Of a stretch of DNA of 64,000 nucleotides, positions 17,281 through 25,099 are shown one piece after another. The stretch is from DAOUKH01 sp965219875 (GTDB lineage Bacteria; Chloroflexota; Dehalococcoidia; SHYB01), in the NCBI GenBank assembly GCA_965219875.1, contig CBDCOW010000003.1, forward strand, positions 248,001 to 312,000. The letters run 5' to 3'. The number at the start of each line of letters is the position of its first letter. Position 1 is the first letter of the stretch. The notes beneath the pieces were generated by a model, which saw only the letters and a program-made list of their open reading frames with translations, was not told the origin of the DNA and made no database searches. Both the position numbers and the translations under genes were made by a program.

Positions 17281-18063
17281 CTAGAACCGGCCGCCGTCGA
17301 TGTTGATAACCTGGCCCGAGATATAGGAGGCGGCCTCCGAGGCGAGGAAGAGCGCCGCGCCGACGCACTCCTCGCTCGTCCCGCGGCGGCCCGCCGAGAT
17401 GCGGGGCAGGATCGCCAGTCCCTCCGGCGTCGACGGCATCCCGGGATACGTCTCGATAGTGCCCGGGTTAATGCAGTTGGCGCGTACTTTAGGGCCGAAC
17501 TCTTGCGCCGCGTACTTCGTGAGCATCAGCAGCGAACTCTTCGCGGTGAGCATCAGCAGCGAACTCTTCGCGATGCCGTAGGCCAGCCGGTTGCCGCGCG
17601 TGGGCGTGAATGCCGTGGTGGAGACGACGGAGACGATGCTGCCACCGTCGCCCTCCACCATGCGGGGGCAGAGTGTGCGGAACATGGCAAGCGCCGCCTC
17701 GAAGATAACGTTGTGCTGCGCCGCCCAGCCTTCGGAGGTCGTGGTAACAATGTTGCCGGTCCTTAAATTGTTGGGCACGGCGTTGTGGACGATGACGTGG
17801 ACGCCGCCGCGCTTCTCCCACGCCTCGCCGCACATCGGTACCACGGTCTCGGGGCGAGTGAGGTCGCACAGGACGTAGTCGCACGAGCCGCCGGCGGCCC
17901 TTATCTCCCCGGCCAGCTTGGTCATTTTCGCGAGCGAGCGTCCGGCGAGAATGACGCCGGCCCCCGCCTCGGCGAACCCCCGCGCCAGGTGCGCGCCAAG
18001 GTTCCCCGTGCCGCCGGTCAAGAGCACATTCTTCCCCTTAAAGCCGAACTTCTCCGTATACAT
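17281..18063 (-). CDS. SDR family oxidoreductase with internal 9-residue duplication
   Basis: NAD(P)-dependent short-chain dehydrogenase/reductase, 260 residues. The cofactor motif is TGGTGNLG near residue 16 and the active-site Tyr/Lys are in YGIAK. Immediately after that Lys the sequence AKSSLLMLT is repeated in tandem, from a perfect 27-bp DNA duplication. Normal SDRs have a single copy in this helix, which lines the active site and dimer interface. The frame is kept and the C-terminal ISGQVINIDGGRF is typical. The enzyme may be damaged or altered. It is divergent from the next SDR; the substrate is unknown. Confidence 0.85.
   Translation of the reverse strand: MYTEKFGFKGKNVLLTGGTGNLGAHLARGFAEAGAGVILAGRSLAKMTKLAGEIRAAGGSCDYVLCDLTRPETVVPMCGEAWEKRGGVHVIVHNAVPNNLRTGNIVTTTSEGWAAQHNVIFEAALAMFRTLCPRMVEGDGGSIVSVVSTTAFTPTRGNRLAYGIAKSSLLMLTAKSSLLMLTKYAAQEFGPKVRANCINPGTIETYPGMPSTPEGLAILPRISAGRRGTSEECVGAALFLASEAASYISGQVINIDGGRF
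17519..17572. repeat. Perfect 27-bp tandem duplication
   Basis: Two identical adjacent 27-base copies (17519-17545 and 17546-17572) beginning GTGAGCATCAGCAGCGAACT. They lie inside the SDR gene and keep the frame. Identity without any substitution suggests a recent event or an assembly artefact. Confidence 0.9.
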
Positions 18064-18187
18064 ACCGCCTCCTCGAAGCTGGCCCCGCTCCGCGCGGCAA
18101 GACTACCACGCCGCCCCGCCGGCGGCGTTTGCTCCCGTCCTTGGATTGCGGGTACAGTGCGCCCACGTATCGGAAGGGAGGCGGCGC

Positions 18188-18961
18188 ATGTCCGATTCGG
18201 GGAGCTTGGAAGGCAAGGTCGCGGTGGTGACGGGAAGCAGCCGCGGCATCGGCAAGGTGGTCGCCGTCGAGCTCGCCAAGCTCGGCGCCGAGGTGGTCGT
18301 CACGGCGCGCACCGTCGAGGAGAAGGACTGGATCCCCGGTACGATCGGCACCACGGTGGCCGAGATCGAGTCGCTGGGCCGGCGGGCCTTCGCGGTGCAG
18401 GCCGACCTCACCCGACGCGATAGCGTCGAGGCGCTTGTCCGGGGCGTCGAGGCCGACTTCGGCCGCTGCGACGTGCTGGTCAACAACGCCGCGTTCTTCG
18501 GCAAGGCCGCCTACCATTCGAGCTGGGACCTCTCCGCCAAGAGCTGGGACCTGCAGATGGCGCTCAACGTCACCGCGCCTTTCCTGCTCTGTCGGGCCTT
18601 CGCACCGGGCATGAAGGAGCGCGGCGGCGGGATCATCGTCAACGTCACCTCGGGATCGGCCACCACCGTCGTGTCGGGGCTGGCCTACGGTGTCTCGAAG
18701 GCGGCGCTCAACCGCATGACGATGGGCATGGCCCACGACTACCGCGACGCGGGCATCCCCGTTATCGCCCTGGACCCGGGGTTTACCCGCACCGAGATCG
18801 CCGAGATTGCCGCCTCCGGCATCGGGATGAGCGCCGAGGACGCCCACCCCATGACCGTCCCCGCGCTGGCGACGGTCTACGTCATCACCCACGACCCGAT
18901 GTCGTACACCGGCCAAGTGGTCGTGGCGGCGGACCTAGTTAAGGAGAAGGGGCTGCTATGA
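18188..18961 (+). CDS. SDR family oxidoreductase
   Basis: 257-residue classical SDR: cofactor motif TGSSRGIGK near residue 16, NNAA near 98, catalytic Ser in VTSGSA and YGVSK active-site Tyr/Lys. An insertion after the second strand (residues about 48-60) is typical of the extended cofactor loop. ATG 18188 is chosen because GGGAGG lies upstream and the longer frame would begin inside the divergent gene. It overlaps the PPOX gene by 4 bases (ATGA), forming an operon with it and the hydrolase that follows. Confidence 0.9.
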   Translation: MSDSGSLEGKVAVVTGSSRGIGKVVAVELAKLGAEVVVTARTVEEKDWIPGTIGTTVAEIESLGRRAFAVQADLTRRDSVEALVRGVEADFGRCDVLVNNAAFFGKAAYHSSWDLSAKSWDLQMALNVTAPFLLCRAFAPGMKERGGGIIVNVTSGSATTVVSGLAYGVSKAALNRMTMGMAHDYRDAGIPVIALDPGFTRTEIAEIAASGIGMSAEDAHPMTVPALATVYVITHDPMSYTGQVVVAADLVKEKGLL

Positions 18962-19395
18962 GCGTCGAGCTTTCGGAAGCGGTCCAGCAATTCATCGCCG
19001 AGCAGCGGAACGGCGTGATCGCGACGTTCGGGAAGAACGGAGCGGCGCAGCTTACCGTGGTCACTCACGGCCTTTACCGGGGCGCGCCGGCCTTCACCTC
19101 CGCCGGTAACCTGGTGAAGGTGCGCAACCTGACCCGCGACCCCCGCTGCTCGTACATCGTCGTGAGCCCCAACGGACGGTCTTATGTCACCCTCGAGGGC
19201 CACGCCGACCTGTACGCGCCGGGCGTCACCGACCCCGAGGTCCTGCGCATGGCGCTCCGGGACATCTACCGTGCCGCGGCCCGCAAGGAACACCCCGACT
19301 GGGACGATTACGACCGCGCCATGGTCGAGCAGCAGCGCCGGGGCATCGTGGTGGTCGCGGAGCGGGTCTACCACAACCTGGGCAGGTATTCGTAG
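18958..19395 (+). CDS. PPOX-class flavin/F420-dependent protein
   Basis: 145-residue split beta-barrel protein of the pyridoxamine-phosphate-oxidase-like class, many members of which bind F420 or flavin. The opening region NGVIATFGKNGAAQLTVV, the strand pair PAFTSAGNLVKVRNLTRDPRCSYIV and GRSYVTLEGHADLY are typical. It probably reduces or binds a small organic substrate with the neighbouring SDR and hydrolase. Cofactor choice cannot be decided by eye, although an LLM-type oxidoreductase elsewhere in the window also suggests F420 use. Confidence 0.85.
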   Translation: MSVELSEAVQQFIAEQRNGVIATFGKNGAAQLTVVTHGLYRGAPAFTSAGNLVKVRNLTRDPRCSYIVVSPNGRSYVTLEGHADLYAPGVTDPEVLRMALRDIYRAAARKEHPDWDDYDRAMVEQQRRGIVVVAERVYHNLGRYS

Positions 19396-19405
19396 GGAGG
19401 CAGCG

Positions 19406-20209
19406 ATGCCCTTCGCGCAGATCCGGGACATCCGCATGTATTACGAGCAGCGCGGGTCGGGGCCCCGGCTCCTCTACATCAGCGGGACGGGCGGCGACCT
19501 GCGCGCGGGTCGGGTCTTCGAAGGCCCCCTAGCGGAGGCGTTCGCCCTGCTGGCCTACGATCAGCGCGGCCTCGGCCAGACCGACAAGCCCGACGTTCCC
19601 TACACCATGGGCGACTACGCCGAGGACGCGGCGGCGCTCCTCGACCACGTCGGCTGGGACCGGGCGCGGGTCATCGGAGTCTCCTTCGGCGGCATGGTCT
19701 CCCAGGAGCTTGCGGCCCGCTACCCGGAGCGCGTCGAGCGGCTCGTCCTCGCCTGCACGTCGAGCGGCGGCGCGGGCGGGAGTTCCTACCCCCTGCACGA
19801 GCTTGAAGGCCTGTCCCCGGACGAGGCGCTGGCGCGGCGCATCGGCCTCTACGACGCGCGCTTCGGCGACATGCCGCGGGAGCAGTGGCCTGCCAGCTTC
19901 GCCGCGATCATCGACCGCGCCGCACAGAACCGCGACCTCGGCGCCGACGATCCGGCGAAGCCCATCGGGGCGCACCGCCAGCTCGAGGCCCGCATGGCAC
20001 ACGACACCTACGACCGCCTTCATCGACTGACGATGCCGGTGCTCGTCTGCGGCGGGCGCTACGACGTCATCGCCCCCGTCAAGAATCTAGAGGCGCTCGC
20101 CGACCGCATCCCGAACGCCCGCCTCCAACTCTACGCAGGTGGCCACCTCTTCATGTGGCAAGACGAGCGCGCTTGGCCCGACGTCGCCGCCTGGCTCCTG
20201 GCGGCGTAG
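19406..20209 (+). CDS. Alpha/beta hydrolase
   Basis: 267 residues. The fold shows the nucleophile elbow GVSFGG (Ser near 93), the oxyanion/cap region DQRGLGQTDKP, the acid in GGRYDVIAP and the catalytic His in GGHLFMW near the C-terminus. ATG 19406 is chosen for the GGGAGG six bases upstream; the longer frame runs into the preceding gene. It is similar to 3-oxoadipate enol-lactonase-like and other carboxylic ester hydrolases, but the substrate is not identifiable. Confidence 0.9.
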   Translation: MPFAQIRDIRMYYEQRGSGPRLLYISGTGGDLRAGRVFEGPLAEAFALLAYDQRGLGQTDKPDVPYTMGDYAEDAAALLDHVGWDRARVIGVSFGGMVSQELAARYPERVERLVLACTSSGGAGGSSYPLHELEGLSPDEALARRIGLYDARFGDMPREQWPASFAAIIDRAAQNRDLGADDPAKPIGAHRQLEARMAHDTYDRLHRLTMPVLVCGGRYDVIAPVKNLEALADRIPNARLQLYAGGHLFMWQDERAWPDVAAWLLAA

Positions 20210-20312
20210 CGGGCTACGAAAACTCGCGAGGCCGAGAAAATCCAAGGAAGCGCGCGGGTCGTATTTTTTAATGCGTAGGTAGTATCATTTAAGGGAGAAA
20301 GGTAGGACTCTC

Positions 20313-21737
20313 GTGCAACCTTCCCAAGCGGCGCCTCGGCGTTCTTGGTTGAGACCGTGGTGGAGTCCGTCCGCCAATGACGGGCGGTCCGCGCCGGAGA
20401 TGGCACGTCGTGCCTTGGCCGAGATTCCCCGCGTTCCCGGGCCGCCTCTGATCGGCAACGCCTTCGACCTCGCGGGCGACCTTCGCGCCTTCCTTACCGA
20501 GCAATACCTGCAACTCGGCCCCGTCTTCCGGGTCACGGCGTTCCATCGCTCATACGTCGTGCTCGCGGGCGTGGAGGCCAACCGCTTCTTTGCGGGCCCT
20601 GGGAAGGGCTACTTCCGGAACCGCGAGACGTGGCAGGACTTCGTCGAGGAGATGGGGGCGGAGCGGGCCATGCTCACCCTCGATGGTCCCGATCACCTCC
20701 GGCACCGCCGGGAGCAGAAGCGCGCCTACTCGCGGCGCTTCGCCGAGGGGCACTTGGAGGAGGCCGCCAATATCGCCCGGCGCGAGATCGAGACGTGGCC
20801 CATCGCCGAGCCGATCCGCGGCCACTACGCCCTCCAACGGATCATCACCGAGCAGCTCGGCGTCTTGGCCGCCGCGACGTCGCCCCGAGAGTATCTCGAC
20901 GACCTGATCGTCTTTGTCGAAGCGATGCTGCTCACCCACGTCCTCCACCAACGTCCGAGGCTCTATTTGCAACTCCCGCACATTCGCCGCGCACGTAAGC
21001 GCGTCGACCGCCTGTTCCAGAAAGTCCTAACCGCGCACGCGCCGGAGAAACGCGAGGGCAAGCCCCCCGACCTGATCGACGACTTGCTCGACCTGCACCG
21101 GCGCGACCCCGAGTTCTTTCCCGCGAGCGACATGCAGTTCGCCATGTTGGGGCCGTTCATCGCCGGACTGGACACCGCGGCGGCCAGCTGCGCGTTCATG
21201 CTCTACGCGCTGCTGAAACACCCCGACGTGTTGGCGCAGATGCGTGAGGAAGCCGACGAGCTCTTCCGCGGCGGGACTCCCACCATCGAACGGGTACGCA
21301 CGCTCGACGTGGCGCACCGCGTTGCGATGGAGACCCTGCGCATGTATCCCATAGCGCCCGCGGTCTTCCGCACGGCGGCCGAGTCGTTCGAGTTCGGCGG
21401 CTACACCGTCCCGGCGGGGTCCAAAGTGCTCATCGGCACGACGGTGCCCCACTACCTGCCGGAGTACTTCCCTAACCCGGAACAATTCGACATCGACCGG
21501 TACACCGCCGAGCGTAAGGAGCACGTGCAACCGGGCCGGTACGCCCCGTTCAGCCTGGGGACGCACCGCTGCTTGGGCTTCGGCTTCGCCGAGTTCCAGA
21601 TCGCCCTTACGATGGCGGCGATCGTTCATTACGTCGACGTGGAGCTCGACCCTCCCGACTACGAGCTCCGTACCGTCTCCGCGCCGACAGCGAAGCCCAA
21701 TAAGCGCTTCAAGTTCCGCGTCGTCCGGCGCCGCTGA
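20313..21737 (+). CDS. Cytochrome P450
   Basis: Heme monooxygenase of 474 residues. The I-helix motif is AGLDTA near 288, the ExxR motif is ETLRMYP and the heme loop FSLGTHRCLG carries the Cys thiolate at about residue 420. Start GTG with a purine-rich GGGAGAAAGGTAGG ahead; an ATG 88 bases downstream would also give a complete fold. No ferredoxin or reductase gene lies nearby, so electron partners are encoded elsewhere. Confidence 0.92.
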   Translation: MQPSQAAPRRSWLRPWWSPSANDGRSAPEMARRALAEIPRVPGPPLIGNAFDLAGDLRAFLTEQYLQLGPVFRVTAFHRSYVVLAGVEANRFFAGPGKGYFRNRETWQDFVEEMGAERAMLTLDGPDHLRHRREQKRAYSRRFAEGHLEEAANIARREIETWPIAEPIRGHYALQRIITEQLGVLAAATSPREYLDDLIVFVEAMLLTHVLHQRPRLYLQLPHIRRARKRVDRLFQKVLTAHAPEKREGKPPDLIDDLLDLHRRDPEFFPASDMQFAMLGPFIAGLDTAAASCAFMLYALLKHPDVLAQMREEADELFRGGTPTIERVRTLDVAHRVAMETLRMYPIAPAVFRTAAESFEFGGYTVPAGSKVLIGTTVPHYLPEYFPNPEQFDIDRYTAERKEHVQPGRYAPFSLGTHRCLGFGFAEFQIALTMAAIVHYVDVELDPPDYELRTVSAPTAKPNKRFKFRVVRRR

Positions 21738-21802
21738 CCTCCGCGGCGCGCGTGGTACTCTCTCCGCGGCTCGGGCTTCCCGCTGCCTTAGGAGGTCTTC
21801 CC

Positions 21803-22564
21803 ATGCTGTTCGAAGGGCGCGTGATGATGGTCACCGGCGGAGGCGGCGGCATCGGCCGCGCCACGAGCCTGATGGCGGCGAGGGAAGGGGCCACCATCGT
21901 GTCCGCCGACATCAACGCGGATAACGCGGGCAAGGTTGCCGCCGAGGTCGAGGCGCTGGGGCGCGAGGCCCTCGCCATGGAGACCGACACTACCGACAAG
22001 GCACAGGTCGACCGCATCGTCGCCGCCGCGAACGAACGCTTCGGCAAGATCGACATCCTCATCAACGCCGCCGGCCTCGCAAGTAACGCGCCATTCCTGG
22101 AGCACACCGGCGAGTTGCTTGGCCAGGTCGTCGCCTCCCACCTGAAGAGCATGATGTTCGCCTCCCAGGCAGTGCTACCCAAGATGATCGAGCAGCGCTA
22201 CGGGCGCATCGTCAACATCACGTCGCGCGCCGGCTGGCGCGGACGGCCCGGCACCGCGGCCTACGGGGCCGCGAAGGCGGCGATGACGGGCATGGCGCGG
22301 GTGATGGCCGCCGAGTTCGGCGAGTTCGGCGTCACCGTGAACAACGTCGCGCCCGGCATGGTGCTCAGCCCCATGACCCGCGACACCTACGGCAGCATGC
22401 AGGACCAGGTCGACGAGCAGATCCGGGCCGGTTCCGTCGTCCAGCCGCACCGGCTGGCGACCGAGGACGAAATCGCCCAAGCGCTGCTCTACTTCTGCGG
22501 GCCGAACACCGACCAAGTCACCGGCATGACCATCCACGTCAACGCCGGCACGGTCATGCCCTAG
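21803..22564 (+). CDS. SDR family oxidoreductase (FabG-like)
   Basis: 253-residue classical SDR. It has TGGGGGIGRA near residue 10, INAAG, ITSRAG with the catalytic Ser, YGAAK with Tyr/Lys, and NNVAPG. It ends with the usual QVTGMTIHVNAGTVMP. AGGAGG seven bases before ATG 21803 fixes the start. It follows the P450 by 65 bases on the same strand and may oxidise or reduce its product. The longer upstream frame is not supported. Confidence 0.9.
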   Translation: MLFEGRVMMVTGGGGGIGRATSLMAAREGATIVSADINADNAGKVAAEVEALGREALAMETDTTDKAQVDRIVAAANERFGKIDILINAAGLASNAPFLEHTGELLGQVVASHLKSMMFASQAVLPKMIEQRYGRIVNITSRAGWRGRPGTAAYGAAKAAMTGMARVMAAEFGEFGVTVNNVAPGMVLSPMTRDTYGSMQDQVDEQIRAGSVVQPHRLATEDEIAQALLYFCGPNTDQVTGMTIHVNAGTVMP

Positions 22565-22667
22565 CCCACACCACACGCACACACGGCGCCCAAGGGGCAC
22601 CTCTCCCCACGACAACAGTTGCGAAAGAGTGCTCCAGTGGGAGGAAGGGCCGGAGGCAGCGTCGAGG

Positions 22668-25004
22668 CTAGGACTGCGCCACCGCGCCGGCCCGTTCGAG
22701 GGCGGCGATGCGCTCGGGGGTGTAGCCCAACTCGGCGAGGATGTCGCGGGTGTCGCCGCCGCGCCGCGGCGCGGGCGCGCCGAGTCGTGCGGGCGCCGCC
22801 GAGAGCAGCGGCGGAGGCCCGACGTGGTCAACGACGCCGAGGCCGGGATGATCCCGGGTCACCACAAGGCCCGCCTCGCGCAGGAACGGCTCCTCGTAGA
22901 AGTCGGGGACGGCGCGGACGAGGGAGACGCTGACGCCCGCCGTCGCCAAGACCCTAGCCCAAGCCTCCCGCGGGCGCGTGGAGAAGACGCCGGCGAGGGT
23001 CGCCGTCAGGGCATCGTCGTTCGCCGCCCGCGCTCCGGGGTTGGTGAACCGGGGGTCGGCGGCGACCGCCTCGAATCCATCGGCGTTCGCGAGCGCCCGC
23101 CATGACGCCTCGCCGGTGCAGTGCAGATAGAGCCATCCGTCGCTCGCCTCATAGAGACGCGATAGCGCCCCAAACCCCCGCAACGCCAAGCCCTCGGGAT
23201 CGTTCCGCCGGTAGCCTTCGTAGTCGAGGAAGTACGGCGACTGCAGCAGGCCGGCGGTCAGCGCGAGGCCTGCGTCGACTTGCTGGCCCTCGCCGGTGCG
23301 TTCGCGTTCGAGCAGCGCCAGCGCGACGCCGTAGGCGGCGAGCAACCCTGTCCCGTAGTCGTTGACGGGGTAGGTGACCAGCTTGGGTTGGGCGTCCCGC
23401 CCGCCGTGGCGCACCTGCATCCCGCTGGTGGCCTGGGCGAGCTGCTCCCAGCCGGGGCGCTCCTCCCACGGCCCGCCAAAGCCGTAGGCGTTAATCGAGG
23501 TATAGATGATCCCCGGACGCCGTCGCTTCACGGCCTCGTAGCCGATGCCGAGGCGGTCCAAGGCCCCCGCGCGATGGCTCTGGACGATGACCTCGGCAGT
23601 GTCCACGAGGTCCCAGAACACCTCCAGGCCCTCCGGCGTCTTGAGGTCGAGCACGATGCTGCGCTTGCCGCGGTTCACGTCGACGGTCCAAATCGGCTGC
23701 GAGGGGCGGCGTGGGTCGTCGATGGTGATCACGTCGGCGCCGAACTCGGCCAGCGCCCGGCCGCAGGTAGGCCCCGCTAGTACGATGCAGAGATCGAGGA
23801 CTCGAACGCCTTCGAGGACGGCCGTGACCGGGGGCGCCTCCGGCGGGGACGGACGCGGGGTCTCGAAGGCCACGGTCGGCCAGGGCTGCGCAGTGTGCTC
23901 GCCAAGCCCGGGGGCGCCGCTTCGGACGCCGCCGGGCGAGCCCCGTAGGTTCACCGAGACGCCAGGCTGCTTCATCGGCCCGCGATCGGCGTCGTCCACC
24001 TCGATCACCATGCCCGCGGCGTTGGGGTGCTCGTGAACCAGCCACTCGTCCACCGTCTTGCACACCGTGCAGGCGCCTCCCACGGCGTTGATGTCGCGCT
24101 CCCAGTCCCAGGCGCTGCGCTCGAGGAAGACGGCCTCGAACCGCCGCCGCCAGGCCGCCTGCGCCTCGGGGTCTTCCGACCCTCGCACGTAGGAGATGAT
24201 CTCGTCGGTCCACTCCTCGCGGCCCGCGGCCTTCAGGAACTGGTGGACGAAGCGCTCGTACATGCCGTGGTTATGCACCCACCGGCCATCGGCGCAGCGG
24301 TACTGGCGCGACATCAACGTCCCGATGTTCACGAAGCCGCTGCCGCTATTCAGATCACTCCCGTGGAACTGGACGAGGCGCAGACCGATGGCGCTGAACA
24401 TCGACGCATGCAGCGGCGCCTCGATGCGTTGACCTCTGCCGGTCCGTTCCCGCGTCAGCAGCGCCGCCGCAACCCCCAACGCGCCGAGCACTGCCGCGAA
24501 GATGCTCGGCATCGGGAGCGGGCTGAACACCGGCCCCTCGACACCGTCCGGCGGCGAAAAGAAGCCTGTCTCCGCACCGATGGCGGCGTCCCACCCTGCC
24601 GCGTTGCGCTTGGGGTGACCCTCCCCGTAGCCGGGCAGGGAGACGTAGACCAGCCGGGGATTGTCCCTGGACAGAGCCTCATAGCCCATACCGAGGCGGG
24701 CAGCGACGCCGGGCCGGTAGTTCTCGATTACCACGTCGGCCTCGCAGGCCAGGTCGAGTGCCCGTTCGAGGCCGGCCCGCGACTTGAGGTCGAGCGCGAC
24801 GGAGCGCTTCCCCCGGTTCCACGTCGCGAAGGCGGGATGGGAGCGGGCCGGGTCACCGCCGGGCGGCTCGACCTTGACGACGTCGGCGCCTTGGTCGGCA
24901 AGCAGCATCCCCAGCAGCGGCCCAGGTATGTATCGTCCGAATTCGACGACGTGCGCGCCTTTAAGGGCGCCGGTGGGGCCGGGGCGCGGGCTGGACACGG
25001 TCAT
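22668..25004 (-). CDS. Double-domain CaiB/BaiF CoA-transferase
   Basis: Class III CoA-transferase of 778 residues made of two complete family halves (about 12-375 and 395-775); most relatives are single-domain proteins near 400 residues. Both halves show the N-terminal strand/loop (VVEFGRYIPGP; VLDLCIVLAGP), RGKRS(V/I)xLDLK and the TGRGQ/TGEGQ segment. By eye alignment to E. coli CaiB, the catalytic Asp169 position is Ser167 in the first half and Asp549 in the second (VNDYG). It probably moves CoA between organic acids. ATG 25004 has GGAGG upstream. The longer frame upstream of it has no family features. Confidence 0.9.
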   Translation of the reverse strand: MTVSSPRPGPTGALKGAHVVEFGRYIPGPLLGMLLADQGADVVKVEPPGGDPARSHPAFATWNRGKRSVALDLKSRAGLERALDLACEADVVIENYRPGVAARLGMGYEALSRDNPRLVYVSLPGYGEGHPKRNAAGWDAAIGAETGFFSPPDGVEGPVFSPLPMPSIFAAVLGALGVAAALLTRERTGRGQRIEAPLHASMFSAIGLRLVQFHGSDLNSGSGFVNIGTLMSRQYRCADGRWVHNHGMYERFVHQFLKAAGREEWTDEIISYVRGSEDPEAQAAWRRRFEAVFLERSAWDWERDINAVGGACTVCKTVDEWLVHEHPNAAGMVIEVDDADRGPMKQPGVSVNLRGSPGGVRSGAPGLGEHTAQPWPTVAFETPRPSPPEAPPVTAVLEGVRVLDLCIVLAGPTCGRALAEFGADVITIDDPRRPSQPIWTVDVNRGKRSIVLDLKTPEGLEVFWDLVDTAEVIVQSHRAGALDRLGIGYEAVKRRRPGIIYTSINAYGFGGPWEERPGWEQLAQATSGMQVRHGGRDAQPKLVTYPVNDYGTGLLAAYGVALALLERERTGEGQQVDAGLALTAGLLQSPYFLDYEGYRRNDPEGLALRGFGALSRLYEASDGWLYLHCTGEASWRALANADGFEAVAADPRFTNPGARAANDDALTATLAGVFSTRPREAWARVLATAGVSVSLVRAVPDFYEEPFLREAGLVVTRDHPGLGVVDHVGPPPLLSAAPARLGAPAPRRGGDTRDILAELGYTPERIAALERAGAVAQS

Positions 25005-25099
25005 GGGCGGCCTCCGGTAGTCGCGTTGCGGCAGTCTACCGCCGGGAGCGGGACGCGTCCAACCGAGACCACAGCTGCGTCTGGTTGCAGACCGTTGGG

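Noticed and set aside
17281..18063. SDR gene as a pseudogene
   Set aside because: The duplication keeps the frame and all cofactor and catalytic motifs are present, so I keep it as a CDS with a warning.
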